This document shows, in pieces, positions 45,702-55,970 of a DNA stretch of 64,000 nt. The DNA comes from Apodemus sylvaticus (Eukaryota > Chordata > Mammalia > Rodentia > Muridae). The translations under genes were made by a program, and so were the position numbers. Each line of letters opens with the position of its first letter. Within the stretch, counting starts at the first letter, position 1. The DNA lies in contig NC_067478.1 of the NCBI RefSeq assembly GCF_947179515.1, positions 26,280,266 through 26,344,265 of the forward strand, read 5' to 3'. Below the pieces are notes generated by a model. That model worked only from the letters and a program-made list of their open reading frames with translations, did not search any database and had not been told where the DNA came from.

Positions 45702-47659
45702 TCATTTCAGAAGTCAGAGCTTTAGCAGTGGGCACTGCAGGGATCGTTTGCCTACCTACCTCCTCTGTCTGCAGACACAGGGCTGACTTCTATGTCTTCC
45801 AAGTGTCCCTTCTCCAGCCAGGCATGTCATTGTAGAGAAATGCAGGCTGCTCCCACCATGTCCCCGTGCCCCTGACCGACACTAAACACCCAGTAGATGT
45901 GAGCAGTCATGATCTCTAAAAATCCTGCCATTCGTTTGTGTCTTACTGTATTCCCTTTTACCCAGGAATGGTTTCTTTAAGACTATGTACAGTATGCTTT
46001 CATTCTGGAAGCCCTTCCAGAGCAGATGCACTGGTCACGAGGCAGTCACCGAATGACCACACAGCCCCTGCTCAGGTTTTGCTTGACCCAATAATGGCTG
46101 TCGGGACTCTGGGACCTTTCCACATCTCCAGCATATATATAAGCTGTTGCATCATTTATTTATTCAACAGACACTGCCAAGGAGGGAAAAAATGCCTTGT
46201 CTTCAGTTTCTCAGAAATAGATAGCTGTGCTATGTGAGGCTTCCAAAAGGAGAAAAAAAAGAGAGAGTGGAGGTTGTGGGTGGGGTTGGTTTCAGCATAG
46301 ACTTTAGGAAAGTGGCTTCTCAGATTAAAGAATGTGCTCTTGCTTTGCTTAGTCTTAAGCAGAAAGAAAGCTATAAGCAGTGACAGACAGCCACCCACTC
46401 TGGGTTCTATTGGGAATTGAAGCAAGGTGACAATATAGCATCTAAGTGCTTGCAGGCCAGAAAGCAGGATTTACTATGATTATAATAAAAAAAAAAACTG
46501 AGTGACCTTCATACTTCCCCACTTGCACAGAGTATGGCATTATAACCTCGTAGTACCTTCGGGGTTAACCATGGCTGGTACTCCCCTGTCTGAAATGAAA
46601 AGGAACCTAGGAAATACTCAAGGTCATACAGCTAGGGAGAGCATAGAAAAGACTCAGAGCCTGGTCTGTCTAAATAGCTCCTCACTCCCAGATCTCAGAG
46701 GGAGCCCTACAGTGACAATCCCCAACACCTTTCCCCTTAATTTTTTACTCCTGGGTGATTATAAATTTTTAATCTGAAGTAGGAGGGCTTAAAGTCAATT
46801 TGTTTGAGTATAAATTTATTTCTAAGTTCAGCTCTAGTTTGATATTCTGAGCATGATTACCCCAGGATGTAATTAGCATGTGTCCTTTCCTGTTGTATTA
46901 TACTTACAGTGACTGCAAATGACTTTGTGTAGAGGTGTGCTGTACACTGAAAAGCCTGTACTCAATTTTTGGACTATGTGCTCATTGCTATCTAAGTGCT
47001 ATGTGGGTACTAGCAAGACCAGGGTATATAGCTAACATCAAGCTGTCAAGTTCTAGAGGGACCTCCCGATCTTGGAGGAGTGGTTCCCAAGACCAGTCTT
47101 TTTCTTTATCAGAAGTATGGACATGGATAGATGTTCACCTTAAGTAGACCGCTTTCATGATTGTGGTATGGCAGAGTTTCTCAAGGGGACAGTAAGCTGT
47201 TAGGATGAAATGGCTCTTGCAAACATAGGAGTGGTCTACTCATGCTAACATTCAATGCCTATAACTTTATCCCAAAGGCTTTATCCCAAACCCCACCTAG
47301 TCACTCTGGAGTAAAACTAGTTTAACTCACCCATTCTATTTCCCACTCTGAGCTCCTCAATGACACCATACTGATATTATGTGAATTCTAAGGTACTATC
47401 ATTGGCCAGTGACATTCTGGGGGACAAGAGGAAGAAATGTATGAACTGCAGCCAGTTGGCTCAAGATGTTTTAACTTGACAGGTTATTTGATGACATGAA
47501 TGGCATGAACTAGAATTATCTCTGATGGCTAAATGATCTGCCCATTCCCTCTCTTTGGTTCTCAAGCAGAAAGAGGGATATGGCCAAAATACTGTTTACT
47601 GTGTTTAATATAATGACAGAGGTCACAGACAGCAATTCAGTGACACTCCAGTCCAGACA
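45702..47659. other. Intronic sequence, possible faint MIR
   Basis: Mostly unrecognised. 46590-46680 has AAGGTCATACAGCTAGGGAGAG, which may be a MIR remnant; an A run sits at 46489-46498. Confidence 0.4.
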
Positions 47660-47840
47660 GGAAATGCTTTGCATATATTGAACCACTTAACCCAACAAGC
47701 CTATGAGGTAACCAATATTAATAGAGCCTCACATTAGTATGAATAAGCAGGCAGAGAGGAAGTGACTCGTGCAAGACCACAAAGACAGCCGGCCACAGAG
47801 CTAAGATTCCAACCTAGTCTGTTTGGCCCTAGATCCACGG
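47660..47840 (+). mobile_element. MIR SINE, ancient
   Basis: TATGAGGTAACCAATATTAATAGAGCC, GGCAGAGAGGAAGTGACTCGTGCAAGACCACA and AAGATTCCAACCTAGTCTGTTTGGCCCTAGA follow the MIR core and 3' part in order. Confidence 0.8.
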
Positions 47841-48049
47841 GAAGCAAAAACGATGTTCCTTCATCACCCCACTCTACCGCACAGAGATAAAATCCTGCTT
47901 GGACACTTCGTCAGTGACCCACTGGTGAGACTCAGCAAACTGAGTCTGTGAGTTCTCTGCAGGGCTTGGGGTCATGGTTGCATCCCAGGAACAGGATATG
48001 GCCCTGGGAACTGTGGACAGCTGCATCTGGGAAAAGGCAAGAGTAGCAG

Positions 48050-48560
48050 TTCTCAAGAATTTTTGTTCTCATGATTTCTTTATGTTCGCAAGCACTAATC
48101 GGGGCCCTGAAGCATTTTTCTTTATGTAGGTCATCCATCAGTATTTATTCAATTAGAAACAAAATTAGAGACACTTTCATATGCGTAGTCATTTATTTAA
48201 AATAGCAATAATAAACTCATTGTGTGTTGGCATAAGTAACATGATTTGATAAATATATTTCCAAAGCAAATTTATAGTAGAGAGCATTGCCAACATTTTT
48301 GCAATCTCTCTGATATCTAGCTTAATAGAAGTATCTAGAACCTCAAATCTGGTTCTGCCTTACGTGTGTATTGTTAGGTTATTTAGGCTAGAATATGTGA
48401 AGAAAATATCATCATCATCATCATAATAATAACTAATAATAATAATAAAGGAATTATGCAGTAAGAAAAGGGAAAAGTACTTTAATAGTCTTTTCTGATA
48501 ATTGCAGACATTCTTGCATTTATCTGAAGTCCTCTAGGTGCTTCTTAACAGACAAATGCA
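48050..48560. mobile_element. Likely ancient mammalian interspersed repeat, unnamed
   Basis: AATTTTTGTTCTCATGATTTCTTTATG, AGCAATAATAAACTCATTG, TTTTTGCAATCTCTCTGATATCTAGCTTAATAGAAG and TTAATAGTCTTTTCTGATAATTGCAGA recall a dispersed old mammalian repeat, but I cannot name it. A (ATC/ATA)n run lies at 48409-48447. Confidence 0.4.
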
Positions 48561-48599
48561 GAAAGTGAAATTAAATAGATACACTCATCTTACAATGTG

Positions 48600-48990
48600 T
48601 CTTGATACTTGGCAGAGTGTTACAACAAAATACCATAGACTGGAATTTGTAAAATAGCAGAAATTTATTTCCCACTGCTATGGAGGAAGTCTTAAGATCA
48701 AAATGTCGGAAGACTCACTTTCTGCTGAGGGACTTTTTCTTCCTAAGGGGCCCCTTCTCACTGTGCATTTCCACAGCAGAAGAGGCAGGGGCTCTCCCTA
48801 GAGCTTATCTATAAAGGCACTAATCCTAGCCCTAAGGGCAAAGCCAGCGATCCGTTTACAGAGATTTCTCCCAGAATATTATGCAAGAGCTGAAGACACA
48901 ACTAGAACAATTGGTTCCCAAAGGCATTCTCTTCTAATGTGATCATTTTGAGAATTGGATTTCTAAAAAGAATTTAGAGAAACCCACTCT
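48600..48990 (-). mobile_element. MaLR-type LTR, antisense
   Basis: TTACAACAAAATACCATAGACTGG, AGCAGAAATTTATTTCCCACTGCTATGGAGG, TTCTCACTGTGCATTTCC, AAAGGCACTAATCCTAGCCCTAAGGGC fit a reversed MST/MLT1-like LTR, comparable with the sense copy at 22785-23172. Confidence 0.68.
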
Positions 48991-49469
48991 CTCGGCCCAG
49001 TGCACACTATTACAATAAAAAGCCATCAATCTGTCTTATACCTTGAATTCTTATTATATATAACCATGTGGCACTCTGCCGTGGTCATTTACTAGATCTC
49101 TTGTATCCTGTTAAACTAGATCTTTTAAAATTGGAAACCTTTCATAACCAGGTATCAAAAGGTCCCATTCATTATCACTGCCCAAGGCTGTTTAAAGACA
49201 GCAGACACAAGTCCTCAAAAGCCAGAAGCTCAGATTTTAACACTGGCAACAAACATTTCCATATCTCTTTTTTTCAGAAGCCATTGTCAGGAGCACACAT
49301 GCAAGCATGGATGGACCCAGCATGCCTGTCCATCATTCTGTGAAAAATGACACTCCGTAAAGTCCCTGCTTAGCTCTCAACTACACTGTCCCAGACACCA
49401 CATCTAAGCCGCCAGGATGGTGAACTGCACTTCCACCTTTCACACGGGACACTAAAAGCCGCAAAGGCA

Positions 49470-49593
49470 CCTGAATGTGGTGGTATGTGCTTACTATGCC
49501 AGCCCTCAGAAGGCTGAGGCAGGAGAATCACAAAGTATGAGCTTAGCCTGAACAATATAATGAGACCCTGTCTCCAAACAACAGTCACAGGGA
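49470..49593 (+). mobile_element. Old B1-like (PB1) SINE
   Basis: CTGAATGTGGTGGTATGTGCTTACTATGCCAGCCCTCAGAAGGCTGAGGCAGGAG-type start (49471-49525) and TAATGAGACCCTGTCTCC at the end; diverged. Confidence 0.82.
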
Positions 49594-50065
49594 GAAAATA
49601 TAAACTCCGGGAGTTTAGACTACCAAATTCAATAAAACTGATACTGTTGACTGAGGAACTAAAGTCATTCTCTAGTGATAGTGAACGATTTAAGTTTCTT
49701 TGAACTATGAGGATCCTGTGGTGAAAATGTAGCTACGGCTCAGCCTCCCACATCTTTACTTTCCATTGCTGAAGAGTCAGATACCATCTTAGTGTTAATA
49801 AGATGGTCATTATGCCCGTGTGGTGTCCTGGACAGGAGGATCCTCAAGCCAGAGTGAGGAGTACCATTCTTAAGCTGATAGCTTCTCAAGATTGCTTACC
49901 TTTTGTTCCTTATTGTCAGCATGAACTCTGATGAGCCCTTTGACCTCTGCCAGACTAGGTTTCCTCCATCTGAACAATGGAACCAACTCAATCCACTGTT
50001 CAAGTGTAAGCGTTGTGCTTTCAGAAATATTCTTTGAAAACCAATTATTTGAAAACGTATTTAAA
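49594..50065. other. Unrecognised intronic sequence
   Basis: Nothing recognised. Confidence 0.4.
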
Positions 50066-50262
50066 GGGCTGGAGAGGTGACTCAGCAGTTTAGAGCACTC
50101 GTTCTGGTACAGGACCAAGTTTGATTCCCAGTGCTTCCCCAATGGCTCACAATCATCCTTAATTCCAGTTTCAGAGGATCAGATACTCTCTTCTGACCTC
50201 TGTAGGCATCCAGCATACATCCGTGTAGTCAAAAAGTCACACACATAAAATATATCTTTTAA
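50066..50262 (+). mobile_element. B2 SINE, diverged
   Basis: AGGGCTGGAGAGGTGACTCAGCAGTTTAGAGCACTCGTTCTGG-type head (50066-50108), GATTCCCAGTGC, TCTTCTGACCTCTGTAGGC, tail with ACATAAAATATATC. Confidence 0.9.
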
Positions 50263-50630
50263 AAAGACAAAATGAATTTAAAGACATTTTCTTCAGAAAC
50301 TTCTAACAGAGCTTAAGAGAGAGCTCTACACGTTTCTGCTGAGTCTGGGGAGTGTGTTGTTGCTAAAGAGAAGGTAATTGTGTGCTACAGACAACAGCCT
50401 GACGGGTGGGAGTCCGCATCCCACCCAGGCACTATAACTGTTCCTTCTGCTCAGGCCTTCGAGGGAGTTTGACACAAAGCTGGGTTCATCCACCTCCTGC
50501 CACACTGGGTAAGGAATGGCACCTAGGGGCTCAGTGACATCAGGCCCCCACTCAGGTGGCTGACAACCCAATGCACACATTAACCTGCATGTCTCACACA
50601 CACGGGTTCTGCCATGCCAGCTCCCCGACC

Positions 50631-50662
<32 letters not shown>

Positions 50663-50704
50663 TGATTTTGAGGCCAATGGTTTTTTTTAAAAAAAAAAAA
50701 AAAA
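50631..50704. repeat. Two poly(A) tracts
   Basis: A29 at 50631-50659, then A-rich from about 50688 to 50704 after a T run. No element body was recognised immediately upstream. Confidence 0.85.
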
Positions 50705-50979
50705 GAAAGAAAATCTGGAAACTATTCAGTCTGATTTGATTTTTCTTTTAAGTGCATCATCCTCCTACAGAAAACATTTAGCAACAAACTCTAGACCAAG
50801 GTGACCCAGTGTATGGGGTACTGAATCTGAGAGCTAGTTTCAGCGTCTTTACTCCAAAACTGCATCCCATGTTAGTTTTATCTCTGTGTCTCAGGTTTGG
50901 TGCACACTTTCTATGTTTCTTCTGCATATATTAAGGATGCTATTACTCAGTCTTAATTCCTCATAATCCATGGTGCTTT

Positions 50980-51050
50980 GCGAGGGATTCAAACTCAGGT
51001 CCTTAGAACAGCAGAGCCCTTATCCCTAGAGCCTTCTCCCTGGCCACAGC
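50980..51050 (-). mobile_element. B3/B4-type SINE fragment, antisense
   Basis: GGGATTCAAACTCAGGTCCTTAGAACAGCAGAGCCCTTATCC...CTCCCTGGCC (50984-51045) looks like a reversed tRNA-derived SINE head. Confidence 0.6.
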
Positions 51051-51814
51051 AGAGCTAGTTTTAAACACAAACTATTTAACTGTAGATCATCCAGTGCCTT
51101 TCTGACCACAGTGCCCTGTGTGACTCTCACATCACACACGCGAGAAGCTCGTCCTACTCTAGCAGTTTCTATTCCCGCCATGCTGGACAGTGAAGTGTTG
51201 GACTTACCCTAGCCCTCCCCAAGGTTTATTGTCCTTTCTGCCTGAACCAAGGTGTCATTCTGGTGGCCTGGGTGTCTCCCTTTTCTCCTCCTTCAGTCTC
51301 TGAAGAAGCCTTTATATCCTTCAGCAAGCACATGTCCCTCCATATCTGAACCCTGTATCTCTTCTTCAGTGTGTGTTTAGCCCTCCCTGTTGCTCCTGTA
51401 AGGGCTCTCTGACTACTTATCTCTCTGGAAAGCAAGTAGCAGTGTTTGGACCACAGATGGGGCTGGTCCTGCTCATCGCTGATGCCCAGCACTTGACCCC
51501 TAATAAATATTTCCTGCATGAATGGATGGATTATCTAGCAAGAAAATGTTTGAGCAACAGGAACACAATATTCAATATGCACGATAATTAGTGTGATGTG
51601 AGTTCTAAGTTATGTTCAAGGGGGGACCAAATTCTGTTTCAGTCTGAGTTAGTGAACACTAAGTGGTCCCTGCGCTGGTCCTGTTTATAATCAGTCTTCT
51701 CTACAACCTAAGGGATGCCTGAAGACACCAGTGCCTTATGTTTTAAGGCACCCAATCATCCATCCTTGTGTTTCTGGTGTAGTGCAGACTCGGGGCTTAT
51801 TTGATGTGGTCATC
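51051..51814. other. Unrecognised intronic sequence
   Basis: Nothing recognised. Confidence 0.4.
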
Positions 51815-52335
51815 AGCTTTCTGTCACTTTGGAAAGAATACCTGAAAAGACAAGACACCTGAGACACCTGGAAAAAGGCCTGGAAAGAGAAGTGGTTGTT
51901 ATGGTTTACAGATTCAGGGGTCTTAACCTATGGACCCTTAGTCCTGTTGCCCTGGACCTGAGGTGGGGCAGTGTGAACCTTTGTTCCTATTGCCTTGGGT
52001 CTGAGGTAAGGCTGAGAGTGATGGTGGGGTCACATGGAAGAACAAAGCTGCCACCTCGTAGCAGCCAGTAAGGAGAACAAGATGAAAAGGGGAGACAGGG
52101 AAAGCTCCATCCTTCACAAGTAGGCTTCCACTGCCCCACTTTGTGCAGCTGGACTCGGGCTTCTTATAGCCGTTCAGATAGGAATTCATCAATGGATTAT
52201 TAGTCCAGCCACCAGGTTAGTGCCTTCATGATTCAACCATTTTCCAAGGCCACACCTCTGACCTTGGCTGCATATGGAATTCAACTTAAAAGGAATAAGT
52301 CTTTGCGTGTCACTTCCTATTCAAACCATAATAGT
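51815..52335. mobile_element. Rodent LTR-like repeat with internal tandem duplication
   Basis: TTTCTGTCACTTTGGAAAGAATACCTGA, GGTCACATGGAAGAACAAAGCTGCCACCTC, CAGCCAGTAAGGAGA, CCAAGGCCACACCTC and a TATTCAAACCATAATAG end place it with the rodent LTR-like repeats. Near-duplicate segments lie at 51925-51973 and 51976-52018. Family name not assigned. Confidence 0.5.
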
Positions 52336-53271
52336 TGTCTCTCTAAAATGCCAGTTCCACTGAATTACAGTGAGCTAGGCCAGATGGAAATATGTGACCC
52401 AAAAGTTTACTTCTCTTGTCTCCCCTGGGTCTCCGCTGTGCCCTTCCCCTACCCCACCCCCTTGCTTCTTAAGGACTGCTGAGTCTTGTGAACTACTTTG
52501 GTTGTGCTCAAACATTTCCAGCAGAAAATTACCCTCATCTATTTTAGTTTTAACTTGGCTCTTCAGAATGAAATAGTCTGATTAGCCTTATAATCATGGC
52601 GATGGTGGTGGTTGGGCATTCCAGAGAACCCTCCAGAACTAGTTTGAATGCTCTGGTAACATTGTCACAGAGGTACTGATCTAGGGATAAAATCACAGGG
52701 CACACAAGCTAATTCAGAGCAGGAATTAAACTCAAGGATCAGCTAAAACCTATTTTTCTGCCCTAAAAGTTACAGAGCTACCCTTGTCAGAATGGACAAT
52801 GCTTAGATGTCCAGCAAAAACCCTGGGTAGTGGCAGCAAAAAGGAGCCTGGGGTTCTGTTAACACTTAGCCCATGACCCATTTTATTCATTATAGTATGT
52901 CTATATTTGAGAAACAACATGCAAGGGAGGTAGTGAAAGTAGACTGTTCATAATGAAATTGAAGATAAAAGAAATAATAAGAAAAGTGAAAGCCCACGGG
53001 TAAGATTGGTATTGATTGAACATCTTAGAAAACGTTGTTTTAAGAGATTGGGGCATGCTTCCTATATGGAAAGTGAGGGACTCAGCTCAGCCACACTTGA
53101 ATTAGAGTCTGAATATGAATCATAGAGGCATCCCTGGAGGACTCTTTAGATGTCTTGGGACTCTTTGGGGATGCAGTGGTAGATTAGAACATATGTGGGC
53201 TTATAAGTCAGCCATACCTGAGTTTAATGCCCAAGTTTACTTCAATGTCATTGAGCAAATTAGTTCATGAT
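52336..53271. other. Unrecognised intronic sequence
   Basis: Nothing recognised. Confidence 0.4.
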
Positions 53272-53345
53272 CTTCTCCTCCTCTTCCTCCTTCTTCTGCT
53301 CCTCCTCCTCTTCTTCTCCCTCCTCCTTCTCCTCCTCCTTTTTCT
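53272..53345. repeat. (CTC/TCC)n pyrimidine tract
   Basis: About 74 bases nearly all C and T, in triplet-like CTC, TTC and CCT steps. Confidence 0.93.
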
Positions 53346-53357
53346 AATCTGTATAAG

Positions 53358-53466
53358 TTTTAGTCATGAAGGCCTGTAATCTTAGTATTTAAGATTTAAG
53401 AGGCCAAGATTGGAGGATTGCAAGATCCAGACTAAACAGTAGGTCCCAGTCTCAACAACAAAAGAA
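53358..53466 (+). mobile_element. Old B1-like (PB1) SINE
   Basis: GTCATGAAGGCCTGTAATCTTAGTATTTAAGATTTAAGAGGCCAAGATTGGAGGATTGCAAGATCCAGAC-type order (53362-53432), ending GGTCCCAGTCTCAACAACAAAAG. Confidence 0.7.
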
Positions 53467-54923
53467 CAACAGTGATTTGTATAAGCTTGTATAGAACAGC
53501 CTTGTATATTTGCTATGAAGGTCAAATAAGATTGCCTGGAAACAAAGATCATTGCCCAAAGCAGGCATGCAATCAATCCCATTATTCCTTTGCCTCCAAT
53601 TGTCAACTCCTATCAACAGCTGGACAGGGTCTGGGCTAGGGAAAAACAAGTAAGTGCCTCTGTCACCCTGAGAACAAATTCTCCTTGGAAGTCACATACC
53701 TCTCCTTGGTCCAGGGAGTATAACTGAAGCAATGTCAGAATAAGGGTGAGGCATCTCAGATAGATGCCCCTCTCCTTACCTTTATCCCCTGGACCACCTT
53801 AGCGATGACACACTTAAAATCCAGAAAAGGACTGTCACTTAATTTAAACCTCTTACTTCGTCTATAGCACACTTGGAATTTGAACCCAGATATCTTGGCT
53901 CCATATTTCAGTAGCCTACAGATAGGCTTTTCAGGCTATCTCAGAGTGCTAACATACCCCCCCCCTGTCCTATAAGCGACCTCTGGACAGCTGAGCATCA
54001 TTACCTGAAGTCTATAAGTGCTTTCCAAACCACAAAAAGATGTGTCTCAAAATTCCAGCACATTTCAAAACATTTACTATAGGACTTACTTTACAGTCAG
54101 AGTTCAAGAAATAAATATTCACGAGTAGAGGGGAAAAAAGAAGATTCTTGTGGCCTTATAATTTTAATGCAGAGAAACAGTCATAATAAACATTAACCCA
54201 GCAGAAGGGGCAAAATGCATTAATTTCACAACATGTTCTGCTCTTTAAGAAGAAGCTCCATGGGGAATCTTGAACTTGCAGAGACTCACTCCCACTGTTT
54301 CAAAAGAGAAAATTGCCTGCCCCCACTGTGAGTGGGGAGTGGGCAGAAAGATACAATGAGGGGGGGTTGGCTGAAGCAATGTGCTCTTTATAAACCAGGG
54401 TGTTGGAAACAAAACCAATGTTCATGCTTAGGATGAATGAAGGCTCCAGCAGGACCTGGGTCTCTGATTCTACCCATCTTCTAGTCATGCCAGTGTGACC
54501 AGCCCATGCAACAGACTTTAAAGTCACAAGACAATGAACTAGGCAGAGCTTTGGCCTTTGAGTCTTTCCGTCAACAGTCCTTTGTCTTTTGATTGTTAGC
54601 AAGTTTCTTAATGCCAGACTGGGCAAAAGACAAGGGGAAGTCTACCAAGAAGACTAAAGAAACTGGGGAAAGTCACCACCCTTATAAAGACTACACAAGC
54701 AACTACTGAATGGCATCTGAATGTGTGAGACACTTCCATTTTTCTCTCTAGGAAATGCTCATGTAGGCCTGATCTCCAGAGGCCAAGTCTAGTTGAGCAT
54801 GGTGAGTGTACGGAGGAAATTAGGTAGAAATCTGGGGCTTGTGGATCTGGATCTATAAAGGCACTATCTTCAGCCCAGAGACTCCCAGCGCTCGCTCACC
54901 CTCACTGCTCTCTCCTTCCACAG
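53467..54923. other. Clstn2: Intron sequence leading to the Clstn2 exon
   Basis: Mostly unrecognised. 53855-53900 (GGAATTTGAACCCAGATATCTTGGCTC) may be a MIR end. The last 35 bases form the polypyrimidine lead to the splice acceptor. Confidence 0.5.
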
Positions 54924-55119
54924 GGGAAATCTGTGCATTCAAGATCCACGGACAGGAGCTGCCCTTTGAGGCTGTGGTGCTCAATAAGACATCTGGAGAG
55001 GGCCGGCTCCGCGCCAAGAGTCCCATCGACTGTGAGCTGCAGAAGGAGTACACATTCATCATCCAGGCCTATGACTGTGGTTCAGGGCCTCGGGAAGCAG
55101 CCTGGAAGAAGTCACACAA
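54924..55119 (+). CDS. Clstn2: Calsyntenin-2 coding exon (probably exon 3), partial CDS
   Basis: Seen: 196 bp between an AG acceptor with a pyrimidine-rich lead-in (54890-54923) and a GTGAGC donor at 55120. The exon starts with the last two bases of a Gly codon and ends with the first two of a Lys codon, leaving 64 whole codons (GEICAF... to ...WKKSHK). Cadherin-like landmarks are DCELQKEY (variant of the LDRE motif) and AYDCGSGP (variant of AxDxGxP); NKTS is an N-glycosylation sequon. Cysteines in EIC, DCE and YDCG fit the calsyntenin pattern. Known of the family: calsyntenin-2 is a type I neuronal membrane protein with two N-terminal cadherin repeats, an LNS/LG-like domain and a kinesin-light-chain-binding tail; it acts at synapses and is shed by proteolysis. 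This exon carries the later part of cadherin repeat 1, extracellular or luminal. The wording matches paralogue 2 better than 1 or 3, from memory. The exon number is inferred. Confidence 0.95.
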
Positions 55120-55761
55120 GTGAGCACTCTATCTCCCACTTCTGCCCTGGACCATCCACTCACAGTTTGCATACTGTTCTTTAAGTATGTCCACCTACAG
55201 CTCACACCAGGCAGTATGCTTGGAAGATGGTTTAAAACTCCCAGTTCTCTTAGCATCCCTTTGCCTAGGAGCAGGAAGTGGGCTGTGGTGGTGGTGATTG
55301 GGGGGGAGGGGTACTCATGTTATAACTGGTCATATTGGAAAAAGATCCAGATGTGGCCAAGGTGTTGGTGATTGTTCCCAGAGAATTTATACAAGCTGAT
55401 TTCTACCGCTCTCTACCTTATGGAGTTTAGCTCAGAGCATAACACAGTTGACTTCTTCCTGAGTGGAGGAAGGAGTCGATAGAGAATAGGAAAAAAAGGA
55501 GAAGATGGAAAGGGAATGTGTTGCCTGAGATGAGCAACAGGGAAGGATGGAAAATAAGGAAGATTTGTTCAGCATCAAGGCAAGAGCAGGTTGCTCTGGT
55601 TGGTACACTAGGGAGGGGAAACAGAGCACTCAGGTAACTGCTGCCCTGAGCGTCTTGAGGCCTCTTCACTCACGTGGTCCTCGGGCTGGATTCATGGAAT
55701 CACCCAGAATACATGGTGTGATTCCTTCTTTACTGTGTGTTCTTTCTGCTTGGTGCTCTAG
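55120..55761 (+). other. Clstn2: Clstn2 intron between the two exons
   Basis: A 642-bp GT...AG intron in phase 2, splitting a Lys codon AA|G. The 5' site is CAA|GTGAGC and the 3' site is preceded by a T-rich stretch (55735-55760). I recognise no transposon or conserved block in it. It is tiny beside the flanking introns, so the two exons behave as a tight pair. Confidence 0.93.
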
Positions 55762-55970
55762 GGCTGTGGTCCACATCCAGGTGAAGGATGTCAATGAGTT
55801 CGCGCCCACCTTCAAAGAGCCAGCCTACAAGGCCATCGTCACAGAGGGCAAGATCTATGACAGCATCCTGCAGGTAGAAGCCATTGATGAGGACTGCTCC
55901 CCCCAATACAGCCAGATCTGCAACTATGAAATTGTCACAACGGATGTGCCGTTTGCCATTGACAGAAATG
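55762..55970 (+). CDS. Clstn2: Calsyntenin-2 coding exon (probably exon 4), partial CDS
   Basis: Seen: 209 bp between a CTCTAG acceptor (ending 55761) and a strong GTAAGT donor at 55971. The first base completes the Lys codon of the previous exon; 69 codons follow (AVVHIQ... to ...FAIDRN), then one base of the next codon, probably Gly. DVNEFAPTF is a variant of the cadherin linker calcium motif DxNDNAPxF and marks the junction of repeats 1 and 2; EAIDEDCSPQ corresponds to the AxDxDxGxN element of repeat 2. Both are weaker than in classical cadherins, as is usual in calsyntenins. The exon therefore covers the inter-repeat linker and most of cadherin repeat 2, in the ectodomain. An open frame runs past both splice sites (55547-56065), but the flanking codons do not resemble the family, so the splice sites define the coding limits. 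Confidence 0.96.

Larger units (their letters stand above)
1..54923 (+). other. Clstn2: Large upstream Clstn2 intron (3' part)
   Basis: No coding exon of any gene could be supported in this stretch. The preceding Clstn2 exon, which encodes the segment between the signal peptide and the first exon seen here, was looked for among the reading frames and not found, so it should lie upstream of base 1. The stretch is therefore read as one intron of at least 54.9 kb; very long 5' introns are typical of this gene. An unannotated noncoding RNA or alternative first exon cannot be excluded by reading alone. Confidence 0.8.

Noticed and set aside
45224..45835. 203-codon plus-strand ORF of Gly/Glu/Arg repeats and 151-codon minus-strand Pro/Ser/Leu ORF
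   Set aside because: Both are translations of the pure purine tract; both strands are open because the repeat contains no stop, and there is no domain or splice context.
1..54923. The Clstn2 exon preceding 54924
   Set aside because: No reading frame encoding the expected N-terminal calsyntenin segment with splice sites was found; it is presumed to lie outside the window.
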